Shown here: piece by piece, positions 16,201-23,722 of the stretch
Numbering within the stretch: position 1 is the stretch's first letter
Layout of the letters: every line of letters begins with the position of its first letter
Assembly (NCBI RefSeq): GCF_016735675.1
Contig: NZ_JAERSG010000005.1
Span: 248,001-312,000, forward strand
Direction of reading: 5' to 3'
Length of the DNA stretch: 64,000 nucleotides
Origin: Nocardioides baculatus
GTDB lineage: Bacteria > Actinomycetota > Actinomycetes > Propionibacteriales > Nocardioidaceae
The notes under the pieces: generated by a model
Told to the model about the DNA's origin: nothing
Seen by the model: the letters and a program-made list of their open reading frames with translations, nothing else
The model's database searches: none
Made by a program: the position numbers and the translations under genes

Positions 16201-16648
16201 GCCCGAGCCGGTCCTCGAGCCGGTCGCCCTCGCGGACGACTCGCTCAACGGCCACTCGCTCAACGGCCACGGGTCCAACGGTCACGCGCCGGCGCGCACC
16301 GGTGGTGACTCGCCGATCTTCAAGTCGATGCGCTCGGGATTCCTCACGGGGAATGCCGACGAGATCCACGAGACCGAGGTCGACCGGGGGTGGGAGATCG
16401 CGGCCAACGCGGTCGTCGACACGCCTCCGCTCGCCGAGCCGGCAGCGGCGGCGTCAACGGTCACCGGACTGCCGCGTCGCGCACCGGGGGAGCGTCTCGT
16501 GCCCGGTAGCGTGACCGCGCCCACGGCGGCCCGCACACGTGACCCCGAGGCGATCCGCCGCCGTCTCCAGGCCCACACCGCGGGAGTGTCCCGCGGTCGA
16601 CAGGCAGCCCAAAGTTCCTCACAGCACACGGAAGCAGGCCCCGCATGA
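13241..16648 (+). CDS. cvnA: Conservon sensor kinase (CvnA-like) with long acidic tail
   Basis: 1135 residues. Membrane helices at about 26-43 and 287-310 bracket an extracellular four-helix sensor region. A HAMP-like linker (about 311-370) and a helical dimerisation region (LSRRSTSLVNQQLAQIERL) follow. The HATPase_c domain is at about 490-603 (ELVDNALTYSPPGE, ITDSGLGVPPAEL, RRMGLFVVSRLADRH). As in CvnA proteins the usual phospho-acceptor His box is atypical. Residues 604-1135 are low-complexity, first Ala/Lys-rich, then strongly acidic (VEEQVEEHVEDQVEEH), ending in a basic segment with PRRAPGERLVPGS. It is the first gene of a four-gene conservon that in Streptomyces links a membrane sensor to a small GTPase at the membrane. 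The stop overlaps cvnB (ATGA). Confidence 0.9.
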   Translation: MTQDAAQPRKGAGSSVAGWPLGRKMAMALTIPLLLAAILGGLRVSGDLGDSRQAATSAKQVTIIQPAIDYLTSSEAAMVAAQTDSAASQGDLIDAIDDIITNGEALAQAKDAADLNDLQAEHVDALLDLSQAMRGTGAETLGPATWVALVRQLESSVSQLITSVNAAQETPEPRLEQLSQLMSGRLSLALQQGLLAVTLKQSTSQELFSEIGVEAAAIDRLAGSVAGAEDQTALLRLQNTKHASQVRDDSATNLDGRDAYTPYDEITQTLTQGVTSSLDEAASDAQRNAIIGAALTLIALGLAIAIAFYIARSLLDPINKVREGALAVARHRLPDAVARIRAGQEPEEITTIDVTTNEEIGQVARAVDDLHRQAIHLASGEAQLRQTVNAMFVTLSRRSTSLVNQQLAQIERLEHDEEDPKRLESLFRLDHLASRMRRTADSLLILADAPNRAAGQFSLTVGEALQAATSAVQDYQRVQILSHLNTRVGDEAAADVVHLLTELVDNALTYSPPGEPVRLAAKQTDEGVVITITDSGLGVPPAELEVLNRDLAHGAEATPDTARRMGLFVVSRLADRHDIDASLARNPGGGMTASVVLPTSILPDLPQATAPAAGAAARSTEPATVGAATTVETVEAGAPQESRREARNRARVEKAEARKAAKAAKAADAPVEPAAVATPVVEPEVEAAPVAPEKPAVETSVETAPAATERPSLDSLLPRREPGANMPRTGAEAFLPPETSGATGPLFGKREEPTVGGDAGSDDSAASRTQKVASVVPITALASRQRAQAEQARAEVQAQDPETDVVEEPAAASDDAVAGDTIAHDTVAEADVADEVVADEPDDEPAEEPTEETVAEEPVEAEPVVEPVRAHDPLSDPLPADAFDEARPEEHVEEQVEEHVEDQVEEHEQVAEAEPEEELVHESAEEPVAIDEHHDEHPDDVRVDADDPLGLGTHRDDRDDQYEQVAHVEEPVAEPVAEEAPVEPAAEPEPVLEPVALADDSLNGHSLNGHGSNGHAPARTGGDSPIFKSMRSGFLTGNADEIHETEVDRGWEIAANAVVDTPPLAEPAAAASTVTGLPRRAPGERLVPGSVTAPTAARTRDPEAIRRRLQAHTAGVSRGRQAAQSSSQHTEAGPA

Positions 16649-17076
16649 CGCACGAATCCGCCGCACAGGCAACCGCCGACAGCCCGACCGGCGACCTCGA
16701 CTGGGTGATGTCGCGCTTCGTCGACGACGTACCCGACGCAGCGCACGCCATCCTGGTCTCGGCCGACGGCCTCCTGATGGCCTCGAGCACCAGCATCCCT
16801 GGTGAGCGGGCCGAGCAGGTCGCCGCCGTCTCCTCCGGTCTGGCCAGCCTCGCCGTCGGCGCGGCTCGCCTCTTCGAGGGCGGCTCGGTGATGCAGACCA
16901 TCGTCGAGATGGAGATGGGTTTCCTCATGCTGATGAGCGTCGGTGACGGGTCGAACCTCACCGTGCTCACGACGGAGGAGGCCGACATCGGCCAGGTGGG
17001 CTACGAGATGGCCCTGCTGGTGGACCGTGTGGGACGTACCGTCGAGGCCCAGGCCCGCGTCGGTACGGGCGGCTGA
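16645..17076 (+). CDS. cvnB: Roadblock/LC7 protein of conservon (CvnB-like)
   Basis: 143 residues, one roadblock/LC7 domain: LDWVMSRFVDDVPDAAHAILV, SADGLLMASSTSIP, then MQTIVEMEMGFLMLMSVG and LTVLTTEEADIGQVGYEMAL. Roadblock proteins act as GTPase-activating or regulatory partners of MglA/Ras-like GTPases; in conservons CvnB interacts with CvnC and CvnD. ATG 16645 overlaps the kinase stop by four bases, so translation is coupled. Normal length for the family. Confidence 0.93.
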   Translation: MTHESAAQATADSPTGDLDWVMSRFVDDVPDAAHAILVSADGLLMASSTSIPGERAEQVAAVSSGLASLAVGAARLFEGGSVMQTIVEMEMGFLMLMSVGDGSNLTVLTTEEADIGQVGYEMALLVDRVGRTVEAQARVGTGG

Positions 17077-17090
17077 GCCGGACCCGTGAC

Positions 17091-17459
17091 ATGACGCCGC
17101 CACACGAGCCCGAGGACGAGGTCTACCGACCCCGCCTCATCCGCTCCTACACCATCACCGCAGGTCGCACGGCCACCAAGGTCGAGCTGGCCATGGAGGC
17201 GACCCTTCGTCTCCAGCCTGGTGTCGAGGCGCCCGTCCTCAGCTATCCCGCCGCGCAGGTTCTCGAGGTCTGCGATCGGCGTTCCGTCGCCGAGGTGTCG
17301 GCACTGACCAAGATGCCGATCGGCGTCACCCGGGTGCTGCTGGGTGACCTGATCGAGCAAGGCCTGGTCCGCATCCAGGCCACCATCACCGACAACACGT
17401 CGACAGATGAGCGTCTCGAGCTCATCGAAAGGACCCTCCGTGGACTTCGAAACTACTAA
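17091..17459 (+). CDS. cvnC: DUF742 protein of conservon (CvnC-like)
   Basis: 122 residues with the DUF742 pattern: RPRLIRSYTITAGRT near the start, a middle with SYPAAQVLEVCDRRSVAEVSAL and a winged-helix-like end (KMPIGVTRVLLGDLIEQGLV). DUF742 proteins are the third member of conservons; the function is not firmly known, and a DNA- or protein-binding winged helix is suggested by the fold. ATG 17091 follows cvnB by 14 bp, and the 3' end overlaps the GTPase start by 20 bp. Confidence 0.92.
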   Translation: MTPPHEPEDEVYRPRLIRSYTITAGRTATKVELAMEATLRLQPGVEAPVLSYPAAQVLEVCDRRSVAEVSALTKMPIGVTRVLLGDLIEQGLVRIQATITDNTSTDERLELIERTLRGLRNY

Positions 17460-18036
17460 GGCACAGCGCGCGGCTGCGTCGACGAAGATCGTCATTGCCG
17501 GCGGCTTCGGCGTCGGCAAGTCGACGCTCGTCGGCGCCGTCTCGGAGATCGACCCGCTGCGCACCGAGGCACTCGTCACCAACGAGTCCGAGGGCGTCGA
17601 CGATCTCGCCGCCGTGCCCACCAAGGCCACCACCACGGTCGCCATGGACTTCGGTCGCCTCACCCTGGCCGAGGACCTGGTCCTCTACCTCTTCGGCACG
17701 CCCGGGCAGCGCCGCTTCTGGTTCATGTGGGACGACCTGTGCCGCGGCGCCATCGGCGCCATCGTGCTGGTCGACGTGGCCCGCCTCGACGAGTCCTTCT
17801 CGCCGCTGGACTACTTCGAGTCCAAGGGGATCCCGTTCATCGTCGCCGTCAACGAGTTCGACGGCGTGCCCCGCTACCCCGCCGAGGAGATCGCGGCCGC
17901 GCTGGCCCTTCCGGCCGAGGTGCCGATCATCAGCCTCGACGCCCGCGACCGCGAGCAGGCCAAGGGTGCGCTCGTGAAGATCACCGAATACGCCCTCACG
18001 CGACTGCGCGAGTCGCTCACCGCGAATGCGAACTGA
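17440..18036 (+). CDS. cvnD: Small Ras-like GTPase of conservon (CvnD-like)
   Basis: 198 residues from GTG 17440, supported by AAAGGA 7 bp upstream; an ATG at 17407 lies deeper in cvnC. P-loop GGFGVGKSTLVGAVSEI (about residues 21-37), switch region TTTVAMDFGRLTL, Walker B-like LYLFGTPGQRRFWFMWDD and NEFD specificity motif (about 142-145). This is the ATP/GTP-binding CvnD family related to MglA. In the conservon it is thought to cycle at the membrane with CvnA, CvnB and CvnC. It is followed within 5 bp by a solute-binding lipoprotein gene, an unusual fifth partner. Confidence 0.92.
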   Translation: MDFETTKAQRAAASTKIVIAGGFGVGKSTLVGAVSEIDPLRTEALVTNESEGVDDLAAVPTKATTTVAMDFGRLTLAEDLVLYLFGTPGQRRFWFMWDDLCRGAIGAIVLVDVARLDESFSPLDYFESKGIPFIVAVNEFDGVPRYPAEEIAAALALPAEVPIISLDARDREQAKGALVKITEYALTRLRESLTANAN

Positions 18037-18040
18037 CACC

Positions 18041-18847
18041 ATGAACCGACGTCCCACCTCCGTCCGCGCTGCCGCTGCAGCGCTGTCCTCCGCGGGCCTG
18101 ATGCTCACGCTCAGCGCCTGCGGTGGTGCCGCCAGCGGCAGCTCCGCCGAGAGCCTCTCCGAGGTCTCGCTGGTCTTCAAGGGTGCCCTCACCGTGTGCA
18201 CGGACAGCCCCTACGCGCCGTTCGTCTACGAGGAGAAGGGCAAGCTCATCGGCTTCGACGTCGACCTGGCCAAGCAGGTCGCCGACAAGCTCAAGGTCGA
18301 CCTCGACGTGATCGACGTGGCCTTCGACGACATCACCTCCGGCACCTCGCTCAACACCGACGTCTGCGACGTGGCGGTCTCGGCGATGACGATCACCGGC
18401 GAGCGTGCTCGCGTGCTCGACTTCTCCAGCCCCTACTTCGACGCCAAGCAGGCGCTCATCACGCCGCGCGGCTCGGGCCTCGACCAGCTCACCGAGCTGG
18501 CCGGTGCGCGGGTCGGTGTCCAGAAGGACACCACGGGCGAGACGTTCATGAGCGACTTCGCCCCGGCCACCGCCCAGGTGACGGCGTACGACGACGCGGC
18601 GGGTCTCCAGGCCGCCCTCGACGCGGGCGAGATCGACGCCGCGATGCTCGACAACACCGTCTCCGGCGAGTTCGTGGCCTCCAACGGCAAGCTCAAGCTC
18701 GCGCGCGAGTTCGACACCGGTGAGCAGTACGGCATGGCGGTCAAGAAGGACGGCAACATCCCGCTCCTGCGCCAGATCAACAGCGTCCTGGCCGGCCTCC
18801 GCGAGGACGGCACCTACGACAAGATCTACGACAAGTACTTCGGCTGA
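18041..18847 (+). CDS. Amino-acid-type ABC substrate-binding lipoprotein
   Basis: 268 residues from ATG 18041; an ATG at 18026 overlapping cvnD is an alternative. A lipoprotein signal with lipobox LSAC (TLSAC-GG) anchors it to the outer face of the membrane. The type 3 solute-binding fold is clear: LTVCTDSPYAPFVYEEKGK, LIGFDVDLAKQVADKL, CDVAVSAMTITGERARVLDFS and a C-terminal DGTYDKIYDKYFG. Such proteins bind polar amino acids. No permease or ATPase gene adjoins it, so it is an orphan receptor, and its position as fifth gene of the conservon suggests a sensing role. It ends before a repeat array that may terminate the transcript. Confidence 0.88.
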   Translation: MNRRPTSVRAAAAALSSAGLMLTLSACGGAASGSSAESLSEVSLVFKGALTVCTDSPYAPFVYEEKGKLIGFDVDLAKQVADKLKVDLDVIDVAFDDITSGTSLNTDVCDVAVSAMTITGERARVLDFSSPYFDAKQALITPRGSGLDQLTELAGARVGVQKDTTGETFMSDFAPATAQVTAYDDAAGLQAALDAGEIDAAMLDNTVSGEFVASNGKLKLAREFDTGEQYGMAVKKDGNIPLLRQINSVLAGLREDGTYDKIYDKYFG

Positions 18848-18924
18848 TCGCGGTCCCTGCGGCCCGGTGGACACTGTCCGCCGGGCCGCTCCGCGATTTC
18901 CCGCCCGTCGTCGGCTCCCGCGCT

Positions 18925-19020
18925 GGGTGGCGGCATCCGACATCGGCCTCTGCCTTGGGTGGCGGCATCCGACATCGGCCTCTGCCTTGGGTGGCGGCGC
19001 CCGACATCGAACGGCGCCTG
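18925..19020 (+). repeat. Tandem 32-bp repeat, 3 copies (family A, forward arm)
   Basis: Copies start at 18925, 18957 and 18989 with exact 32-bp period; the core is GGGTGGCGGCATCCGACATC and the third copy is degenerate at its end. They face a second array (19025-19203) carrying the inverse core. The array occupies the convergent gap between the binding-protein gene and the antiporter gene. The same core recurs at 54211-54424. Confidence 0.9.
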
Positions 19021-19024
19021 GGGA

Positions 19025-19203
19025 ATGTCGTGTGCCGCCACCCACCCGGCCTCTGATGTCGTGTGCCGCCACCCATCCGGCCTCTGATGTCGTGTGCCGC
19101 CACCCACCCGGCCTCTGATGTCGTGTGCCGCCACCCACCCGGCCTCTGATGTCGTGTGCCGCCACCCACCGGGCCTCTGATGTCGTGTGCCGCCACCCAA
19201 GAC
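19025..19203 (-). repeat. Tandem 31-bp repeat, 6 copies (family A, reverse arm)
   Basis: Six copies start at 19025, 19056, 19087, 19118, 19149 and 19180, period exactly 31 bp; the core ATGTCGTGTGCCGCCACCC is nearly the inverse of the core at 18925. Copies are almost identical and contiguous, so this is not a CRISPR. Together the two arrays can fold into very strong hairpins and may end transcription from both sides. Confidence 0.92.
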
Positions 19204-19218
19204 CAGCGGCGTCCGGAG

Positions 19219-20355
19219 CTACGGGGCGATCGTCAGGAAGAGGAACGCCGCCAGCAGGACGAGGTGTACGCCGCCCTGCAGGGGCTTGGCCCGCCCGGGG
19301 ACGACGGTCAGGATCGCCACCGCGGCGGTGAGGAGCAGCAGCACGGTCTGCAGCTGGTTGAGCCCGAGCTCCAGCGGCCCGTCGAGCCAGATGCTGGCGA
19401 TGGCGATCGCCGGGATGGTGAGGCCGATAGAGGCCATCGCCGAACCCAGCGCGAGGTTGAGGCTGACCTGCACGCGGTTGCGGGAGGCGGCGCGGACGGC
19501 CGCGATCGTCTCGGGCGCGAGGACGAGCAGCGCGATCACGACACCGACGACGGCTGCGGGGAACCCCAGCGCCGCCACTCCGGACTCGATGGCGGGGGAC
19601 TCGATCTTGGCCAGTCCGACCACCGCCACCAGCGACACGACGAGCAGGCCGAGGCTGGCGTAGGCCGCGCGGTCGGTCGGCGGATCGGCGTGGCCGTCCT
19701 CGTCGAGGTCGACCTGCGCGTGCTCGAAGGAGTCGTAGCCGGACGAGGCCACCAGCGGGGAGTGCTGGTCGCCCGACACCGGGAGGAAGAAGTCGCGGTG
19801 CCGGATGGTCTGGGTGAAGACGAACATCCCGTAGAGCGCCAGGGACGCTGTGGCGGCGAACGCGAGCTGGGCGCCGGTGAACTCCGGTCCGGGCTCCGAG
19901 GTGGTCACCGACGGCACCACGAGGCACAGCACCGCCAGCGTGATGACGGTGCCCAGCGCGGCGCCGGTGCCCTCCGGGTTGAAGACGGCCAGGTGGTGCT
20001 TGAGCGCGCCGACCAGCAGCGAGATGCCGACGATGCCGTTGACGGTGATCATCACGGCGGCGAAGACCGTGTCGCGGGCCAGCCCGGACGCGTCCTTGTC
20101 CGCGGTCACCATGAGGGTGACGATGAGGCCGACCTCGATGATCGTCACGGCGACGGCGAGCACGAGCGAGCCGTAGGGCTCACCGACGCGGTGCGCGACG
20201 ACCTCGGCGTGGTGGACGGCCGCGAGCACGGCGGCGATCAGCAGGATCGCCAGTCCGCCCAGCACGACGGGACCCTCAGGATGTGCGAACCACGCGGGCA
20301 CGAGCGCCGCGATGGCCAGGAGGGGGGCGACGGTCGTCCACGATGGCCTGCTCAC
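19219..20355 (-). CDS. Ca2+:H+ antiporter, CaCA/ChaA-like
   Basis: 378 residues from GTG 20355, with about 11 membrane helices. The two CaCA alpha-repeats are visible: HRVGEPYGSLVLAVAVTIIE in the first half (about residues 55-74) and APETIAAVRAASRNRVQ with VSLNLALGSAMASIGLTIP in the second (about 288-325), containing the conserved acidic residues. An acidic loop (HAQVDLDEDGHADPP) sits between the halves. The family exports Ca2+ or Na+/K+ in exchange for protons. It stands alone, with repeat elements at both ends. Confidence 0.9.
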   Translation of the reverse strand: MSRPSWTTVAPLLAIAALVPAWFAHPEGPVVLGGLAILLIAAVLAAVHHAEVVAHRVGEPYGSLVLAVAVTIIEVGLIVTLMVTADKDASGLARDTVFAAVMITVNGIVGISLLVGALKHHLAVFNPEGTGAALGTVITLAVLCLVVPSVTTSEPGPEFTGAQLAFAATASLALYGMFVFTQTIRHRDFFLPVSGDQHSPLVASSGYDSFEHAQVDLDEDGHADPPTDRAAYASLGLLVVSLVAVVGLAKIESPAIESGVAALGFPAAVVGVVIALLVLAPETIAAVRAASRNRVQVSLNLALGSAMASIGLTIPAIAIASIWLDGPLELGLNQLQTVLLLLTAAVAILTVVPGRAKPLQGGVHLVLLAAFLFLTIAP

Positions 20356-20387
20356 ACGCTCAACCCTAGGGGTCGTTCCTGAACCCA

Positions 20388-20544
20388 GCCTGATCCATCG
20401 ATCTCTCGCCTGCTGCGCGCCACCATGCGGGCGCGCTGGCTGCGTTGTCGAGCACTCGACGGGCCTGCGGCCCGCCTTCGGCCCTCCGCCTTGCCATCAC
20501 ACCCGCCTGATGTCGCTCGCGACGGCGTCGATCGATGGCCAGGC
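20388..20544. repeat. Structured intergenic element with imperfect terminal inverted repeats
   Basis: GCCTGATCCATCGATC at 20388-20403 is mirrored, with one gap and one mismatch, by GATCGATGGCCAGGC at 20530-20544. Inside are smaller hairpins (GCGCGCC/GGGCGCGC, TCGAG/CTCGA, GGGCC/GGCCC). It fills the gap between the antiporter start and the synthetase stop. It looks like a dispersed REP/MITE-like element, which needs other genome copies to confirm. Confidence 0.5.
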
Positions 20545-20550
20545 TGCTTC

Positions 20551-21549
20551 TCAGCTCTCCGGGGTGGTGAGCTTCTCCAGCCGTGCCCGCAGGAGCGGGG
20601 CCCGGTGGCTGTTGCCCTCGAGCGTGACGTACTGCTCGCCGAAGATCGCGAGGAGCGCGTCGTCGAGGCGGCGTACGGCACCGGCGGGGTAGCGGTAGCC
20701 CATCCGGCGGATGACCGCGTCGGCGTCGACCGACGTGAGCAGGTCGGCGAGGTCGTCGATCGTGTCGATGCCCAGCTCGGTCAGGAGGCCGGCGATCCAG
20801 TCGTAGTGGTCGGTGTGCGACCAGCCGGCGTCGCTGTAGTGGCCGGCGAGGAAGGTCGCGAGGTCCTGGCCGGCGATGTGGCCGTCCTCGGCGTCGGTCG
20901 CGCTGCCGGGAGCGGCCGCCTGGATCCGCTCGCGGATCGTGGCGAACTCGCGGTCGGCGAGCTCGATCAGGCCGGCCGCGAGGGTGAAGCGCCGGTCGAG
21001 GTCGGCCGCCGCGTCCTCCGGGACGTTGCCCTTGTAGCGGATGTCGTGCTCGAACTCCGCCCACGCGTGCTGGAGGACCGTACGGACCTGGACGCTCGCG
21101 CGGTGGCCCTCCAGCACCGGCAGCTCGGCGCCGGGCAGGGTCTCCACGAGCAGGTGGCGGCTGGCGTAGCCGAACCGGCCGGCGCGAGCCGTCTCCTCGC
21201 CGAGGTCGCGGTCGTCGAGCATCGCGAGCTCGTCGTCGAGCACCTCCGCCACGGCCGCGACGTCACTGTGCACGTAGGTGATGACGCGCACGCCGACCTG
21301 GTCGGTGATCTGCGTCAGCGGGTCGGGATAGAGCGGGCGGCCGTCCTCGGTGCGGTTGGCCTTCGCGGCGAACGAGGCGACGCTCTTCGTACGGCCGGTG
21401 ACGCTGAGGTAGTCGATGCCGGCGTCGTCGAGCAGCACCTGGATGAGTGCGACGTAGGCCTGGGTGGCGGCGACCAGCTGGGGCTGTCGCGCGGCGTAGG
21501 CGCGTACGGCCTCGCGCACCGGCTCCGTGTCCTCCCGCAGCTCGCTCAT
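20551..21549 (-). CDS. GTP pyrophosphokinase, RelA/SpoT synthetase-like
   Basis: 332 residues. The synthetase core shows GIDYLSVTGRTKSVASFAAKANR-type text (G-loop for ATP, about residues 44-66), DPLTQITDQVGVRVITYV (metal-binding Asp) and VRTVLQHAWAEFEHDIRYK (about 155-173). There is no HD hydrolase domain and no TGS/ACT regulatory domains, so it is a small alarmone synthetase-like protein with a helical C-terminal extension of about 120 residues. It should make (p)ppGpp or related alarmones in the cytoplasm. Some stand-alone synthetases act as toxins; no antitoxin is visible. It is divergent from a lipoprotein gene, 82 bp away. Confidence 0.85.
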   Translation of the reverse strand: MSELREDTEPVREAVRAYAARQPQLVAATQAYVALIQVLLDDAGIDYLSVTGRTKSVASFAAKANRTEDGRPLYPDPLTQITDQVGVRVITYVHSDVAAVAEVLDDELAMLDDRDLGEETARAGRFGYASRHLLVETLPGAELPVLEGHRASVQVRTVLQHAWAEFEHDIRYKGNVPEDAAADLDRRFTLAAGLIELADREFATIRERIQAAAPGSATDAEDGHIAGQDLATFLAGHYSDAGWSHTDHYDWIAGLLTELGIDTIDDLADLLTSVDADAVIRRMGYRYPAGAVRRLDDALLAIFGEQYVTLEGNSHRAPLLRARLEKLTTPES

Positions 21550-21631
21550 GCACGCAGCCTGCCAGACCGCGGGGACGCCGACGACGTGCCTGACCGTGGA
21601 GCGGGCCGGGCGTGGCTATCGTCGGAGGACC

Positions 21632-22204
21632 ATGACTACTCGGATGACCTCGCGGACCACCGCCTCCTTCGCGCTCGCCGTCACGCTCTCCGTCGGCCTC
21701 GCCGCCTGCACCGGCGACGAGGGCGGCGACACCGCGACCGACCCGGACGCCTCGAGCAGCACCCCCTCGCCGACCGACTCGCCGACGGAGGAGACCCCCA
21801 CCCCGAGCGAGCCGGAGCCCGACCCGGGGACGGCGGAGACGGTCGACGTGATCGGCTCGGCCGGGGTCACCCAGGCCACGATGGTGCACGCGACCGAGGT
21901 CGGCGGCTCCGCCTCGACGCTCGCGTTCGCCCTCGACACCGACCAGGCGGTCACCGACTTCACCGGCCAGTTCGACCCGTCCTTCGAGGGTCCGCTCGGC
22001 GCGGCGATCGGCGCCGAGTCCGGGCTGGCCCCCGACGCGACGCCGTACGCCGCCACCGTGGCGGTGGGCTGCGACGCTCCGCGGTCGGTCGCGATCGACG
22101 CCGGCGAGGCGGGCTTCGAGGTCGTCCCCAAGCTGCCCAAGAACACCGTGCAGTGCCTCGCGCCGATGACCTACGTGGTCGTCTTCACCGTCCCCGACGC
22201 CTGA
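21632..22204 (+). CDS. Hypothetical lipoprotein
   Basis: 190 residues from ATG 21632. Signal peptide with lipobox LAAC (SVGLAAC-TG, cysteine about residue 26), then a Ser/Thr/Pro/Glu-rich linker (TPSPTDSPTEETPTPSEPEP) that would span the cell wall, and a globular domain of about 115 residues with two cysteines (VGCDAPRSV, TVQCLAPM) likely forming a disulfide. Family not recognised. The stop is 4 bp from the end of the convergent phosphodiester glycosidase gene. Confidence 0.75.
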   Translation: MTTRMTSRTTASFALAVTLSVGLAACTGDEGGDTATDPDASSSTPSPTDSPTEETPTPSEPEPDPGTAETVDVIGSAGVTQATMVHATEVGGSASTLAFALDTDQAVTDFTGQFDPSFEGPLGAAIGAESGLAPDATPYAATVAVGCDAPRSVAIDAGEAGFEVVPKLPKNTVQCLAPMTYVVVFTVPDA

Positions 22205-22208
22205 CCGA

Positions 22209-23609
22209 TCAGGTCGGCGGCGGTGTCGTCGGCGGGGTGGTGGTCGGAGGCGGCGTCGGCGTGGGCGTCGGCGTCGGGGTGGGGGTCGGCGTCGGGATCA
22301 GGTTCACCACCGGCGGCAGCTCGCCCCCGTAGATCAGTCCGAAGCCGTTGGCCACCTTGCGCTCGCCGCCGTCCGACGGCTCGTTGACCACCGCCATGCC
22401 GCCGGTGAAGTTGCGGGTGTACATCGCCGACGAGCCGCCACCGTCGAGGTTGATGGCGTTCTCGGCGCCCAGCGCGGTCATGAAGTCGGCGAGCTCGACC
22501 ATCGTGTAGCCGCGGCTGGTCGCCGAGCGGCCGTCGACGACGAGGATGTAGAGCTTGCGACCGTCGGCGTCGATGCCGACCGCGGTGCGCGGGTGGGCGA
22601 TCGTGTTGTTGATGACGGTCCGGACGCTGTTGACGAGCAGCGGCCGGTCGCCGCTGATCGCGGCCGTGGGGCGCCCGCCCTCGATCCGCTTGGCGAGGGT
22701 GACCCGCTCCTTCGGCTTGAGGGTCTTGAGCTGCTTGGCAGCAGATCCCACGCCGATCAGCACGCGGTCCTTCTTCCGGATCTTCTTCCCCAGCGACAGC
22801 GTCGCCCTGTTGGAGATCACCCGGTTCTTGCGCAGCCACACCTCGCGCGCGTTCTTCTTGCCGTCGGTGACGAGGTAGCCCTTGGTGCGGTTGAAGTCAT
22901 GGGTGAAGACGCCGATCTGGCGGCGGGGGACGCGCGGGTGGTTGAAGCCGCTCACCGTCCAGTCACGGTGCTGGCGGAGCGCGTACTGCACGCTCAGCGG
23001 GCTGACGTGCGGGCCGGACGAGTCGAACCACAGGGTCGAGTTCACCCCGGGGATCCAGCCGTCCCGGGATCCAGTGAGCACCCCGTTGTCCTTGATCGTC
23101 ACGCCCATCGGCGCGTCGGTGCGGCCGATGTCGAAGAAGTCGCCGTTGACGGCGGTCAGTGCGCCGCCCCACCGGCCGAGCTGGCTGACGGTGCGGCGGC
23201 TGGTGACGAAGCTGGGCGTCAGTGCACCGAAGCTGATGTTGGGTGCGTCGAGGTTGACGGTCACCAGGTTGATCTTGACCTGGCCGACCGGCTGGCGACC
23301 GTCGATCTGGTCCCACTCGCGCAGGGTGACGCCGGGTGCGATCTCGAACGCCGTCTCGTTGGCGACGGTGACCGCCCGTCCGCGCCGAGCCACCGGCGGC
23401 CCGACGACGATGCCCGGCTTGCCGTCCGAGGTCTGGTTGCGCCCGCGGTAGCCGTTGGCGGCTCCGGACGTCGGGAGGCCCTGCCGGGCCGACGCACCCT
23501 CGCGGTCGCTCGCGACCGACGGGCTCGTACCGGAGCCGATGGCGAGGCCTGCGACGAGGACGCCGGCGGTCGCGAACGTCAGGGCTGGGCGGCGAGGAAG
23601 GAGAGGCAC
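22209..23609 (-). CDS. Secreted phosphodiester glycosidase family protein
   Basis: 466 residues from GTG 23609, the start just before the signal peptide (PLLPRRPALTFATAGVLVAG); a 22-codon upstream extension has no signal character. The NAGPA/phosphodiester glycosidase domain occupies the C-terminal two thirds, with VNGDFFDIGRTDAPMG (about residue 145), RTAVGIDADGRKLYILVVDG and ENAINLDGGGSSAMY. The family cleaves phosphodiester-linked sugars such as GlcNAc-1-phosphodiesters; in actinobacteria the substrate may be a cell-wall glycopolymer. The protein ends in a Thr/Pro repeat tail (PTPTPTPTPTP and PPPTTTPPTTPPP). Confidence 0.85.
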   Translation of the reverse strand: MPLLPRRPALTFATAGVLVAGLAIGSGTSPSVASDREGASARQGLPTSGAANGYRGRNQTSDGKPGIVVGPPVARRGRAVTVANETAFEIAPGVTLREWDQIDGRQPVGQVKINLVTVNLDAPNISFGALTPSFVTSRRTVSQLGRWGGALTAVNGDFFDIGRTDAPMGVTIKDNGVLTGSRDGWIPGVNSTLWFDSSGPHVSPLSVQYALRQHRDWTVSGFNHPRVPRRQIGVFTHDFNRTKGYLVTDGKKNAREVWLRKNRVISNRATLSLGKKIRKKDRVLIGVGSAAKQLKTLKPKERVTLAKRIEGGRPTAAISGDRPLLVNSVRTVINNTIAHPRTAVGIDADGRKLYILVVDGRSATSRGYTMVELADFMTALGAENAINLDGGGSSAMYTRNFTGGMAVVNEPSDGGERKVANGFGLIYGGELPPVVNLIPTPTPTPTPTPTPTPPPTTTPPTTPPPT

Positions 23610-23722
23610 GCGTTCCAGAGTAAAGGACGGGGTGGGACTGGAGGGAAAATTGGGATCAGCGCGTCCCCCCGACACCTTGCGACAGCCGGTGTCGCCCGGC
23701 GCACCGGCCGTAGGCTGCCGAC

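Noticed and set aside
13457-16369. 970-codon open frame antisense to the conservon kinase
   Set aside because: It is the mirror of a high-GC coding gene; the translation is Val/Gly/Leu/Arg-rich without domains and covers the acidic tail codons in reverse.
18777-19200. Small proteins with repeated GWRHTTSEAGWVAAHD-type text
   Set aside because: They are translations of the tandem DNA repeat; the period (31-32 bp) is not a multiple of three, so frames rotate, unlike a real repeat protein.
19025-19203. CRISPR array
   Set aside because: Units are contiguous and near-identical with no variable spacers, and no cas genes are present.
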